A program made the position numbers and the translations under genes. Under the pieces are notes generated by a model. The model saw nothing but the letters and a program-made list of their open reading frames with translations, made no database searches and was not told the origin of the DNA. Shown here piece after piece: positions 1-7,775 of a stretch of DNA of 64,000 nucleotides. Positions within the stretch are counted from its first letter, which is position 1. The number at the start of each line of letters is the position of its first letter. The stretch lies in the NCBI GenBank assembly GCA_030430205.1, contig JAUIGE010000027.1:30348-94347 (forward strand), in the 5' to 3' direction. This DNA comes from Bacteroidia bacterium. GTDB lineage: Bacteria; Bacteroidota; Bacteroidia; J057.

Positions 1-261
1 GAGACCTTCCATTTGCTGGAGCGCGCTTGCAACTGCCAGGCTGGTTTCTACCCCAAGAGGGTGAGTTGAATAATTTTGGGCAAACTTATGGATATTCAAC
101 AAGGTACTCGGACGAGAATCATATACTTCTCTGCGAAACAGAATCAACTCTATAGAGCGATTAAAGCGGAGCTCACCGGTAATGCGCAGGAGCTCTAGCG
201 CCGTTTTTTCCTGTTCGCGCCAATCGTTGAGAGAGGCATCAACTTGATTTCTAATAGACAT
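1..261 (-). CDS. gap: Glyceraldehyde-3-phosphate dehydrogenase, N-terminal part (runs off window)
   Basis: This is the first 87 codons of a gene that continues past the left edge, read on the minus strand from an ATG at 261. The translation contains SIELILFRREVYDSRPS followed by LLNIHKF, which resembles the N-terminal extension I associate with the roughly 480-residue GAPDH of Bacteroidota (ELVLFRNQL, then ILNLH). That extension precedes the NAD-binding Rossmann domain, which lies outside the window. The enzyme would be the glycolytic or gluconeogenic cytosolic GAPDH. No catalytic residue is visible, so the call rests on recognising the extension only. The start fits, because no in-frame Met lies nearby and queD begins well upstream. 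Confidence 0.6.
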   Translation of the reverse strand, partial: MSIRNQVDASLNDWREQEKTALELLRITGELRFNRSIELILFRREVYDSRPSTLLNIHKFAQNYSTHPLGVETSLAVASALQQMEGL

Positions 262-350
262 TGTACATCGTTTTTAAAGTGGCTAGCGAAAATTCGCCGC
301 AAAAAAACAATTATTATTTTACAATGCCAAAGGAGATACCATTTTTTGGA

Positions 351-716
351 TCAATCGCCCTGATATATCACTCCCGTATTGGGTGTTTCCTTTACCTCCA
401 GTTTGGAAAGTTGGGGAAGCTTGGGCTTGATCTGATCCCAAAGCCAGATGGCTATGTTCTCCGCGGTGGGGTTTTCCAGGCCAGGAATATCATTCAGGAG
501 AAAATGATCCAATCGCTCCTCCAACGGCAGCCAGACATCTTTGATGTCTGCAAAATCTACCACCCAACCCGAAAAGGGATCTATCTCCGACTGGACAAAA
601 ATCTTGACATAATAGGTATGTCCGTGCATACGCGCACATTTATGATCCGCTGGCACATTGGGCAAAAAGTGCGCACAGTCCATGGAAAACTCTTTATAAA
701 TTTCTGCTGAAGGCAT
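351..716 (-). CDS. queD: 6-carboxy-5,6,7,8-tetrahydropterin synthase QueD
   Basis: QueD converts 7,8-dihydroneopterin triphosphate to 6-carboxytetrahydropterin, the second step of queuosine and preQ0 synthesis, in the cytosol. The 121-residue protein has the family's usual length. The zinc ligands are visible as His16, His31 and His33 (AH then MHGH), with the catalytic Cys27 in HKCARMHGH. It also has the conserved segment LDHFLLNDIPGLENPTAEN and the late VKET motif. The ATG at 716 fits the family N-terminus. An octamer repeat array separates it from the S41 peptidase gene upstream. queG, a later gene of the same pathway, lies about 7 kb away on the same strand. Confidence 0.93.
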   Translation of the reverse strand: MPSAEIYKEFSMDCAHFLPNVPADHKCARMHGHTYYVKIFVQSEIDPFSGWVVDFADIKDVWLPLEERLDHFLLNDIPGLENPTAENIAIWLWDQIKPKLPQLSKLEVKETPNTGVIYQGD

Positions 717-730
717 GAAAATGAAGATGG

Positions 731-826
731 TTTATTGGTTTGTTCGTTTGTTGGTTGGTACGAAGGCGCAAAGGTCGCGCATCATCCGCTCATCTGCAAA
801 TCCGCTCATCCGCTCATCTGCTAATC
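731..826. repeat. Tandem 8-bp repeat array between queD and the S41 peptidase gene
   Basis: Twelve contiguous octamers can be laid out in one register. Units nearest queD are T/G-rich (TTTATTGG, TTTGTTCG, TTTGTTGG). Units at the other end are CGCTCATC (three copies at 787, 803 and 811), TGCAAATC and TGCTAATC. The last unit overlaps the TAG stop of the S41 gene (821-823). The layout matches that of the heptamer arrays near 51.5, 60.8 and 61.7 kb, with the array filling a gap between two co-oriented genes, anchored on a stop codon. Confidence 0.75.
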
Positions 827-2173
827 TTCCCCCTTCTCCCAAAGAGAAGTATTCCCACTCACAAATATCATTTCACAAGCCTTCACTTCCCCATTTTCCC
901 TGATAAAGTGAAATTTGGGTAATTCTGAAGGAAATTGGATGGGGCTGTCAAAGACGAAATAACCATCTGATGTGGCAAATAAAGGCACAAAATCATCCCG
1001 CATGGCGGGATTTCGGTAATACAACCTCCCTTCCCAGGTGCGAATTTCCCGCCCTTCATAATTTCCTGCAAAAGCTTGCAGGGAATCTAGCGGAATCCCT
1101 GCCTGAAAAAGCTTGAGCTTTTGCACTTCTATGAGCTGAAGGCGCTCATATTCAAGGTTTTCTACTTCCGATGAGCCCTGCTCCAGGGCCATGAGGTAGG
1201 CTTTTTCCAAAGCTAAATCCTCCTCGCATGCCACATCAGGGGATACCCCTTTCCCTTCCCAATTGCTGCCGGTGATGGGATTGATGGCTTTGCCGATGGG
1301 GATCATCACGCGGAAATTCTGCGGCAGGGCAAAGCTTTGGGCGGGATTGGCACCGCCCAGGGTCCTCTGGCCTACAAGCGTTGCGCGCTTGAGTTGCTGG
1401 AAGTCATAGGCCATGGCCTCGGCGGCGGAGCCTGTTTTGGCTCCGATCAGGAGATAAAGTGGCATGCCCGGAAGGCGGGTACCGGGAAGCTTTTTTTGAA
1501 TCTTCAGCTGCTGAGTATGCCTGGAGGAGCGAAAGTAGATGCTGCTGAGGGCGGCTTTGCTCTTTTTATCGAAAAAGAAACTGGCAATATTTTCATACAT
1601 CTCCGGCGAGCCGCCGGTATTCTCGCGCAGATCAATCAGCAGCGCGTCTGCATGCCGCACCAAAGAAAAAGCCGCCGCAGCGGATTTTAGGCCTTCTTCC
1701 CAGCTCGAAAAATCGTCAAAACGCACATAGCCGATATTGCCGCGCAGGCTTTCTGCTTTTACAAAACCAAAGTTTTGCTCTTTGTCAAAGCTATAATAAT
1801 AGCGGTCTGTCTCCTTGCTGCTTTCATTTGAAAAAACATCCAAAACAGAACTGCCGGCATACACCTTCAGGTGGAAATCATGGCAGATTGCCTGCAAATC
1901 AGCCGTCAGGCTGTCGGCAAAGGCTTCCGGATCGGTGATCCGGCTGTAGGCGCTTTCGCGGTATTTTTTCTCTATAAAATCAGACATCGCTTCGCCCAAC
2001 TCCTCCTCCACATATTCCGCCCGCAGAAGCCGGCCGACTTCCCCGACTATTTCCCTCTTATCCTGGGTAGAAAGCTTTTCCTGTGCTTGCAGGCAAGGCA
2101 GAAAAAACACCATCACACAAGCTCCCAGGAGGCTTTTCCATTCAGGAAATATCGTCCAATATTTCATTTGCAT
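821..2173 (-). CDS. S41 family (tail-specific) peptidase, exported
   Basis: This is a secreted or lipid-exposed serine peptidase of family S41. I place the start at the ATG at 2173 (or 2167): the protein then begins with a clear signal peptide ending near CLQAQ. The open frame upstream has no leader-like sequence and lies inside the glycosyltransferase gene. After an N-terminal helical domain come the S41 core motifs DALLIDLRENTGGS and, further on, KTGSAAEAMAYDFQQLKRA with the candidate nucleophile Ser, then GQRTLGGANP. The C-terminal 100 residues resemble the extra domain of IRBP-type S41 proteins. The start overlaps the glycosyltransferase 3' end by about 30 bases, suggesting co-translation. 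The substrate is unknown. Confidence 0.82.
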   Translation of the reverse strand: MQMKYWTIFPEWKSLLGACVMVFFLPCLQAQEKLSTQDKREIVGEVGRLLRAEYVEEELGEAMSDFIEKKYRESAYSRITDPEAFADSLTADLQAICHDFHLKVYAGSSVLDVFSNESSKETDRYYYSFDKEQNFGFVKAESLRGNIGYVRFDDFSSWEEGLKSAAAAFSLVRHADALLIDLRENTGGSPEMYENIASFFFDKKSKAALSSIYFRSSRHTQQLKIQKKLPGTRLPGMPLYLLIGAKTGSAAEAMAYDFQQLKRATLVGQRTLGGANPAQSFALPQNFRVMIPIGKAINPITGSNWEGKGVSPDVACEEDLALEKAYLMALEQGSSEVENLEYERLQLIEVQKLKLFQAGIPLDSLQAFAGNYEGREIRTWEGRLYYRNPAMRDDFVPLFATSDGYFVFDSPIQFPSELPKFHFIRENGEVKACEMIFVSGNTSLWEKGED

Positions 2174-3290
2174 AGCTGTTGTACAGATTTTTTTTGTCAA
2201 AAAGGGCTTTTGCCCGATCAAAGATTTGAGTTTTCTCCTCATGCCTTTTTTCCCCCACCACACCCAACACTTTTTCCGTGAAATCAGACAAATCCCCCGC
2301 ACAGCATTTTCCCCAGCTTTCTTTCTCCAAAAGCTTTTCCAACTCTCCTCCCCTAAGATTGGAAATAATGGGCAATCCATAATTCAGGTAACTGAACAGC
2401 TTATTGGGCAAACGACTAAATAGAGATAACTCATTGATTACCAGTCCTATATTAGCTTTCAATAGAAGTAACTGTTTTTCTTCTTCTGAAACATCATGAT
2501 GGTAAGAAATACGATCTGTATCTTTTTTACCACAAAAATGTCTGGAGCGCCCTACCAGCATCAGAACGTAATGAGAAGGGAGTTTTTCAAATGCCTGAAG
2601 CAAAGCCGGCAAAAAAGGAAGCTGGTCAGAGCCCGCCAGAAAAATCAGGCGGATTTTTTCAGAATCGGCCTGGAAGGCAGGGGGAATTTTTTCAGGAAAA
2701 TGTGCTCCCAGAGGAAAACATTTTCCCTTTTCTTCTGCATTCAGGCTCTTCAGATAATCTTCGCTCACAGCAAAAACGCGCTTGGCGCGTTCCAAAACGC
2801 CCCCTCTCCGGGCCTTCCAGGCCCTCAACAGCCAGCCGCTCAAAAAGGCTGGCACCTTTGCTTCAAAGGCCTCCGGCCAAAGGTCCTGCACATCCACAAA
2901 AAAGGGAATTCCCTTTTGCCGGGCCCATATACTGAGGCGCACATTCGCCTCTATGGGTGGAAAAGCGCTTATGATTGCATCATATTTTGCGTCTTCTTTT
3001 TTCAAAAAACGCATCAGATTTCGGGCAAAAATCCCATGGCTCCATAAGCGCTTCAGGCTTACATTTTTGTGGTAGGCGGGAGCACTGATATAATGGACGG
3101 AAAAAGGGTTTTTTCCCTGGGATTGAATTCTGGGCTTTTTGGAAAAATGTTCAAAAGATGAAGTCAGGTAGGTCAGTTTCACGCCTTTTTTGACCAAAGC
3201 CTCCGCCAGTATCGGATAGCGAATCAACTCCCTCCCCTCCCCTGGTAGGGGATCAAAGGCAGAAACCATAAGGATAGAAATCTGTGTCAT
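2142..3290 (-). CDS. Glycosyltransferase, GT4-like (GT-B fold)
   Basis: This 382-residue protein looks like a GT-B glycosyltransferase. The N-terminus ISILMVSAFDPLPGEG followed by YPILAEALVKKGVKLTYLTS is the usual acceptor-domain start. The C-terminal half has the LIFLAGSDQLPFLPALLQAF and KLFSYLNYGLPIISN stretches, where the nucleotide-sugar contact of GT4 enzymes lies. It starts 11 bases after the WecA-like gene stops, so the two probably form an operon for a lipid-linked glycan: the transferase primes undecaprenyl phosphate and this enzyme adds a sugar at the membrane. Donor and acceptor cannot be read from sequence. Its 3' end overlaps the S41 gene. Confidence 0.8.
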   Translation of the reverse strand: MTQISILMVSAFDPLPGEGRELIRYPILAEALVKKGVKLTYLTSSFEHFSKKPRIQSQGKNPFSVHYISAPAYHKNVSLKRLWSHGIFARNLMRFLKKEDAKYDAIISAFPPIEANVRLSIWARQKGIPFFVDVQDLWPEAFEAKVPAFLSGWLLRAWKARRGGVLERAKRVFAVSEDYLKSLNAEEKGKCFPLGAHFPEKIPPAFQADSEKIRLIFLAGSDQLPFLPALLQAFEKLPSHYVLMLVGRSRHFCGKKDTDRISYHHDVSEEEKQLLLLKANIGLVINELSLFSRLPNKLFSYLNYGLPIISNLRGGELEKLLEKESWGKCCAGDLSDFTEKVLGVVGEKRHEEKTQIFDRAKALFDKKNLYNSYANEILDDIS

Positions 3291-3301
3291 CCGTTTCTGG
3301 G

Positions 3302-4396
3302 CTATTTTTTCAACTTTTCCCTCTCTTCAATCAGGGCCTTCACTTTGGCGATTTTGCCTCCGCGCAGGTAGAGAAAGGTGAAAAAAGTAAATAGCCCCAG
3401 TGGATATAGGCTAAAAAGGATGAGGTAGTTGGTCTGCCACTCGGGAATAAGGATAAACAAAAGGATGCCAATCCCTCCCGAAACAATGGAGATCATCCCT
3501 AATGCCACAGGTATGAGGCTCTCGGGAATGCCCACATGGGCAAGGTGGTGGGTAAGATGGTCCCGGCCTCCCACGAAAGGAGATTTTCCTTTGGAAAGGC
3601 GCGAAATGGTCACAAAGGTGGTGTCCATGATGGGCACAATGAATACGATCAGAGGAATCAATCCTCTGCGGATATAGGAAATATTGTCGGGGGCGGTTTG
3701 TATATTCCAAAAGAAAATGATGCCAAAAAAGGCCAGAACCAGGCCTATAAACATGCTTCCGGTATCTCCCATATACACACGGGCGGGTTTCCAGTTGAGG
3801 AAAAGAAATCCAATAAACCCGCCGCAAATAGCGGTCAGAAGGAAAAATAAATTTGAAGTGCCTTCGTCCCAGATCACTTTGGCCATGGTCACGGTGAGGA
3901 TGGACAAAGCTGTGGTCGAAGTGACCGCATCCATATTGTCGAGCATATTGAGGCTGTTCATCAGCCCTACGACCCAAAAGATGGTCAGCATGGCGTCGAG
4001 GGACCATATTTCGAAGAAATGAATGCGCACATCGAAGGCCAGGAGAATAAAGCCACAGGCCAATTGGCCTAAAAATTTCAGGCGGGGGTTGATCCCAAAA
4101 GCATCATCGGCAAGGCCGATGAAAAAAGCGAGCGTACCGCTCAGGAGCAGCGCCAACACTTTGTTGGGAGAGAGGAGCATCTCAGGATGGGTGACCATCA
4201 CAACTATGGCTCCGACCAGGAAGGTGATATAAAAGGAGAACCCTCCAATGGTGGGTTTGCTTGTGCTGGCCCAGCGGACAAGCTTGTCCTGGCCCTGGCG
4301 GCTTTGCACACCGAAATTGCGGGAATACCGCATCAGGAAAATGGTGAGCAGGTAGGAAAAACCACAGGCTCCAAGCAATATAAAGGCGCTTTGCAT
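3302..4396 (-). CDS. MraY/WecA-family polyprenyl-phosphate sugar-1-phosphate transferase
   Basis: An integral membrane enzyme that transfers a sugar phosphate from UDP-sugar to undecaprenyl phosphate, starting a surface glycan. About ten hydrophobic segments span 364 residues. Family motifs are present in order: GLADDAFG with the Asp pair at 97-98, NSLNMLDNMDA (150-157), VYMGDTGSMFIG (around Asp211) and GGRDHLTHHL (277-286). This places it with WecA, TagO and related enzymes rather than with MraY of murein synthesis. The pattern does not settle whether the sugar is GlcNAc. It is the first gene of a minus-strand run with the GT4 and S41 genes. Confidence 0.88.
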   Translation of the reverse strand: MQSAFILLGACGFSYLLTIFLMRYSRNFGVQSRQGQDKLVRWASTSKPTIGGFSFYITFLVGAIVVMVTHPEMLLSPNKVLALLLSGTLAFFIGLADDAFGINPRLKFLGQLACGFILLAFDVRIHFFEIWSLDAMLTIFWVVGLMNSLNMLDNMDAVTSTTALSILTVTMAKVIWDEGTSNLFFLLTAICGGFIGFLFLNWKPARVYMGDTGSMFIGLVLAFFGIIFFWNIQTAPDNISYIRRGLIPLIVFIVPIMDTTFVTISRLSKGKSPFVGGRDHLTHHLAHVGIPESLIPVALGMISIVSGGIGILLFILIPEWQTNYLILFSLYPLGLFTFFTFLYLRGGKIAKVKALIEEREKLKK

Positions 4397-4507
4397 CTGG
4401 ATTTAGGAGAAGTTTTGTTAAGCGGCAAATATAGCCATTTCATCAAAATAACAACTCATTAACAAGTCAATAACAGTCGACTAACAAGTTCGTACCTCAT
4501 TCCCGCT

Positions 4508-4515
4508 TACTTTTG
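4508..4515 (+). promoter_or_regulatory. Candidate -7 element TACTTTTG for the Cys-repeat protein gene
   Basis: TACTTTTG matches the Bacteroidota TAnnTTTG -7 consensus and lies 49 bases before the ATG at 4565. No clean TTTG -33 element sits at the expected spacing, so the call is tentative. Confidence 0.4.
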
Positions 4516-4564
4516 AAGGGTTGTTCAATCAATTTTCACTTTAAATCTTTAAATGCCATTACTT

Positions 4565-4861
4565 ATGAAAAATCTTTTGATCAAAAGCATCATGCTCAGC
4601 ATGCTACTCCTTGTTGGTTTTGCCATGGCCACCAATCCTCCTGTCAAAAAGGAAAAAGCCAAAACAGAAGTGAGCTGCTCACAGCAAGCCAGCACGGCCA
4701 CAGCCCATGCAACCACCCCTGCCAACCTCCCCAGTTGGTGCAATCCTGCCGACTGCAATCCCGCCAACTGCAAGCCTGCAGATTGTAAGCCTTCGGATTG
4801 CAAAATCACCAACTGCATGAAGCCTTCAACTGCCTGCCAGTCTAAGGGGCAGGAGCAGTAG
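4565..4861 (+). CDS. Small secreted protein with a period-5 cysteine array
   Basis: A 98-residue exported protein whose family I do not recognise. The start chosen is MKNLL, followed by a signal peptide (residues 1-22, LLLVGFAMA). After a Lys-rich segment and a Ser/Thr/Ala stretch come six cysteines spaced exactly five apart (residues 59, 64, 69, 74, 79 and 84). They are separated by NPAD, NPAN, KPAD, KPSD and KITN. At DNA level this is a degenerate 15-bp tandem repeat. Further Cys lie at 38 and 91. Metal binding or a disulfide-rich surface role is possible, but nothing proves either. A strong terminator hairpin follows. Confidence 0.7.
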   Translation: MKNLLIKSIMLSMLLLVGFAMATNPPVKKEKAKTEVSCSQQASTATAHATTPANLPSWCNPADCNPANCKPADCKPSDCKITNCMKPSTACQSKGQEQ

Positions 4862-4870
4862 AGAAAACAT

Positions 4871-4903
4871 GGAACACCCCTTGTCCGGGACATGGGGTGT
4901 TTC
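4871..4903 (+). terminator. Hairpin terminator after the Cys-repeat gene
   Basis: Arms AACACCCC (4873-4880) and GGGGTGTT (4894-4901) pair perfectly. The loop carries a second pairing, TGTC with GACA. Only a short T-run follows, so a classic U-tract is weak. Confidence 0.6.
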
Positions 4904-4976
4904 ACTCCAAATAAAGAGCTTCAAAAAATTTGCACAAAATCTAATTTTATTGGTATCTTTGAAAAAAGATACCGCA

Positions 4977-5822
4977 ATGCAAACGCAATATTTTATCAAA
5001 CAACTGGAAAATCTGCTTTCCAAAAACGAAATAGAGTTAAGTATCTCCTTGCTCCGAAAATTCACAAAATTTTGCAATCAAGCCCTGTATGCCCGTATTG
5101 TTAAGCTTTCGGCTGTGCAGCAGCATTTTAAAAAGATTGAATTCAACAGCCATATCACACCGAGCGAACGCATTCGCTTTCAGCATGCCGCAACCCGCGA
5201 ATTGCTAGAAATATTAGCCCATCTCGAAAATTCACTCCCCATTCACCTCCCGCAAGAGCTGGCAGAACTTGCCCAGCATCTCCTGGGTGCCATCCAGGGC
5301 AGAGAAAACAGAGAGCATGCAGCATCTTTTGCAAGTGAAGAAAAAATAGAAGAGGCAAAGGCTGTTCAGCTTCCGGCTGTTCTGGAAGCGATCCCGGCAG
5401 GCAGGCCGATTCGCCTGAGTGTGGCAGGCATGTTTGGCTATGCCCTGATATTGTTCATTCTTGGAGCGATAGCTCCGGGCATCCATTTGCTGAGTCAGCA
5501 ATGGGGAGCGGAAGAGCTCTCGCTTTTCGAGACGCATATCAGCCAGGAAGAAATCGCAGATTTAGCCCTCTATTATGACCTGACGGAAATCGAAGCGCCC
5601 AACCATCACCTGAGCTTCGATCAGGCAGTTTTGGCCTATTGGCAGGGCCGCATGGCAGAGGGCATGGAGGCCCAAAAGCTGGAAACAGCTTTTGCCACAT
5701 TCAAAGCAGTTATTCAACAAGCCCAGGAAGAGAAAAGGGAAATACTCACCCACCAGGACCTGTATATGCTGGCCCGATCGCAAATAGATAAGGGCTTGTA
5801 TAGCCAGAGGTCATCGAATTAA
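4977..5822 (+). CDS. Membrane protein with an effector-associated-like N-terminal domain
   Basis: A 281-residue protein starting at the ATG at 4977. Residues 1-85 are all-helical, with the run LENLLSKNEIELSISLLRK, then LYARIVKLSAVQQHFKKIEF, then ITPSERIRFQHAATRELLEIL. This is the pattern of the effector-associated domains (EAD11 type) found in bacterial conflict and signalling proteins, where they act as adaptor modules. One transmembrane segment follows near residues 168-190 (GYALILFILGAIAPGIHLL). About 90 helical residues at the C-terminus have no recognised motif. It stands alone between a secreted Cys-repeat protein and a T9SS cargo. The domain call is by eye and moderate; the overall function is unknown. 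Confidence 0.55.
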   Translation: MQTQYFIKQLENLLSKNEIELSISLLRKFTKFCNQALYARIVKLSAVQQHFKKIEFNSHITPSERIRFQHAATRELLEILAHLENSLPIHLPQELAELAQHLLGAIQGRENREHAASFASEEKIEEAKAVQLPAVLEAIPAGRPIRLSVAGMFGYALILFILGAIAPGIHLLSQQWGAEELSLFETHISQEEIADLALYYDLTEIEAPNHHLSFDQAVLAYWQGRMAEGMEAQKLETAFATFKAVIQQAQEEKREILTHQDLYMLARSQIDKGLYSQRSSN

Positions 5823-5861
5823 TAAGATGAGGCTATCCTACGGTATTTCTCATTTTCTGGT

Positions 5862-7772
5862 ATGATCTTGGCAACTCAGGATGAGATATACGGATTAACA
5901 TCCCTGAAAAGCAGTTTGCCATTGGGCCGCCTATTTTGTTGCTTCCTCTTGCTCGGTTTATGCTTTTGTTTGTGGACAAATGCGCAGACAGTCGATGGTT
6001 ATTCATCTTCTGACATTTTTTATTTGCCTAAAATCAGTACCCATCAGGCACTTCCCGGCACAGATTTTTTTGTGGAAATTGCCAACCGAAAACGAGTCCC
6101 TCCGCCACAGGCGGAATACCCGGACTATATCAGCAGGCTGAAAGCCCTCGCCAACCAGGCAAAAAAAGAAACACCTTTTTCACCATCCATCTCTTCGAGA
6201 GAGCTGGCACCCTCTCCTGAGATGCTTGCCGGGTTTCACGGCAATGACTACAATGGTGCCCATCCGAACGACAACCACATTGCCATTTCGACCTCTGGCA
6301 AAATCGTCAGCCTGACCAACAGCCAAATATGTGTCTACGCCACAGATGGAGCTTTATTGAAAAAAAGCTCCTTACAGGCATTTGCCGATACCATCGGCAC
6401 AGGCGCCAGCAAATATGACCCCCGGGTCCTCTACCATCCGCAGGCGGATCGTTTTGTGGTGATTTTCCTCAGCGGAAGAAATTCCGTGAATTCAAGGCTG
6501 GTCCTGGCCTTTTCGGCCACAGCAGCGCCAGAAGGTGCCTGGCACCTCTATAGCCTTCCGGGCAATATGCCCGGCCTGGGGGCAGCCGTCTATGCGGATT
6601 ATCCGCAAATTGGCTTCTCTGCCTCGGAGCTGTTTATCAGCCTGAATCTTTTTGGCGACAATGACGATTTATTTGGCGCAGGCATCTGGCAAATAGCGGC
6701 AGATAAAGGTTTTGCCGGCGATAGCCTTTTGCTGAAAACGCATAGCCTTCCCGGAAAGCACTCGCTTTGCCCGATCACAAGCATGGCGCAGCCATCAGCA
6801 GATAATTTTTATTTCATCAGAAAAAGCCAGCTTCAACATGCCGATGATTTCACTTTTTATGAAATCCGAACGCCTTTGTCCAATGGTGGCCTGATGGCCA
6901 GCCCTGTCACACTGGGCGCCGGGACAAATTATTATTTGTCTCCCGACAACAGCCAGAAGGGCAGTTTGCAACTGCTCAACAATGGTGACAGCCGCCTGCA
7001 GGCGGCTTATCGGATAGATAGCAGTTGCTATTTTGTCCTGAGTACACGGGCTCAAAATCGCCCTGCGATTTACCTGGGGCAGCTAAAGCTGCACCCCAAT
7101 GGACTCAGCCAATCACAGCTTACGGCTTCCGTTATCGCCCATGACAGCCTGGAGCTTGCCTTTCCCAATTTGACTTATGCGGGCTACTGCTCAGCTAGCG
7201 GAAAGCATGCCCATGCCATCACTTTCAACTACTCCTCCCCTTTTCACTACCCTGGCAATGGCCTGGTCTATGTGGACACCAGTGGGCGGGTAAGTGATTT
7301 TTCCCTCAATCAGCAAAGCCATGGTCCCACTGGCACAGGAGATATAAACCAGCCTTTTCGCTGGGGAGACTATACGGGCATAGCCAGCAGATGGCCGGGA
7401 GAGATCTGGACCTCAGGCTATTACATCCGTTCTGACGGGCTTAATAGCAGTTGGCTTTCTCAAATAAAGGTAGGAAACAATCCCCTGCTCAATCTGCATG
7501 AAACACAGCAAGACAGGGACATTCCCTTTCTCCTGTATCCCAATCCGGCAAAAGATCGCTTCCAGCTACAAGTCAACATTGAAAAAGCTGATGTGTACCA
7601 TGTCCGGCTTCTCAACCTGCAAGGCCGGCAAGTGGCTCAGCTCTTCCATGACAAACTTTGGCCCGGAAAGGCGGAACTCCGTTTTGACACCTATATGCTA
7701 CAGCCAGGCGTTTATTTTGTGGAAATCAGGGGAAATGAATTTAGGGGACTCCAAAAACTGCTGGTTTTTTGA
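5862..7772 (+). CDS. Secreted protein with T9SS type A C-terminal sorting domain
   Basis: A large exported protein of 636 residues. A signal peptide follows a 20-residue lead (LFCCFLLLGLCFCLWTNAQ). The mature body has beta-rich stretches with many Asn/Gly/Ser motifs, for example FHGNDYNGAHPNDNHIAIS, of a kind seen in beta-propeller-like secreted proteins. I cannot assign an activity. The last 90 residues form a classical T9SS sorting domain: LYPNPAKDRFQL, then VRLLNLQGRQVAQL, then LQPGVYFVEIRGN. The protein should be exported by Sec, moved by the type IX system and anchored or released at the cell surface. It ends three bases before convergent queG. Confidence 0.85.
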   Translation: MILATQDEIYGLTSLKSSLPLGRLFCCFLLLGLCFCLWTNAQTVDGYSSSDIFYLPKISTHQALPGTDFFVEIANRKRVPPPQAEYPDYISRLKALANQAKKETPFSPSISSRELAPSPEMLAGFHGNDYNGAHPNDNHIAISTSGKIVSLTNSQICVYATDGALLKKSSLQAFADTIGTGASKYDPRVLYHPQADRFVVIFLSGRNSVNSRLVLAFSATAAPEGAWHLYSLPGNMPGLGAAVYADYPQIGFSASELFISLNLFGDNDDLFGAGIWQIAADKGFAGDSLLLKTHSLPGKHSLCPITSMAQPSADNFYFIRKSQLQHADDFTFYEIRTPLSNGGLMASPVTLGAGTNYYLSPDNSQKGSLQLLNNGDSRLQAAYRIDSSCYFVLSTRAQNRPAIYLGQLKLHPNGLSQSQLTASVIAHDSLELAFPNLTYAGYCSASGKHAHAITFNYSSPFHYPGNGLVYVDTSGRVSDFSLNQQSHGPTGTGDINQPFRWGDYTGIASRWPGEIWTSGYYIRSDGLNSSWLSQIKVGNNPLLNLHETQQDRDIPFLLYPNPAKDRFQLQVNIEKADVYHVRLLNLQGRQVAQLFHDKLWPGKAELRFDTYMLQPGVYFVEIRGNEFRGLQKLLVF

Positions 7773-7775
7773 GGC

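Noticed and set aside
261..710. A 149-codon plus-strand frame opposite queD
   Set aside because: queD shows all zinc and catalytic residues on the minus strand, and the opposite frame has none.
2174..2380. A 69-codon upstream extension of the S41 peptidase frame
   Set aside because: It lies inside the glycosyltransferase gene, has no leader features and would bury the signal peptide.
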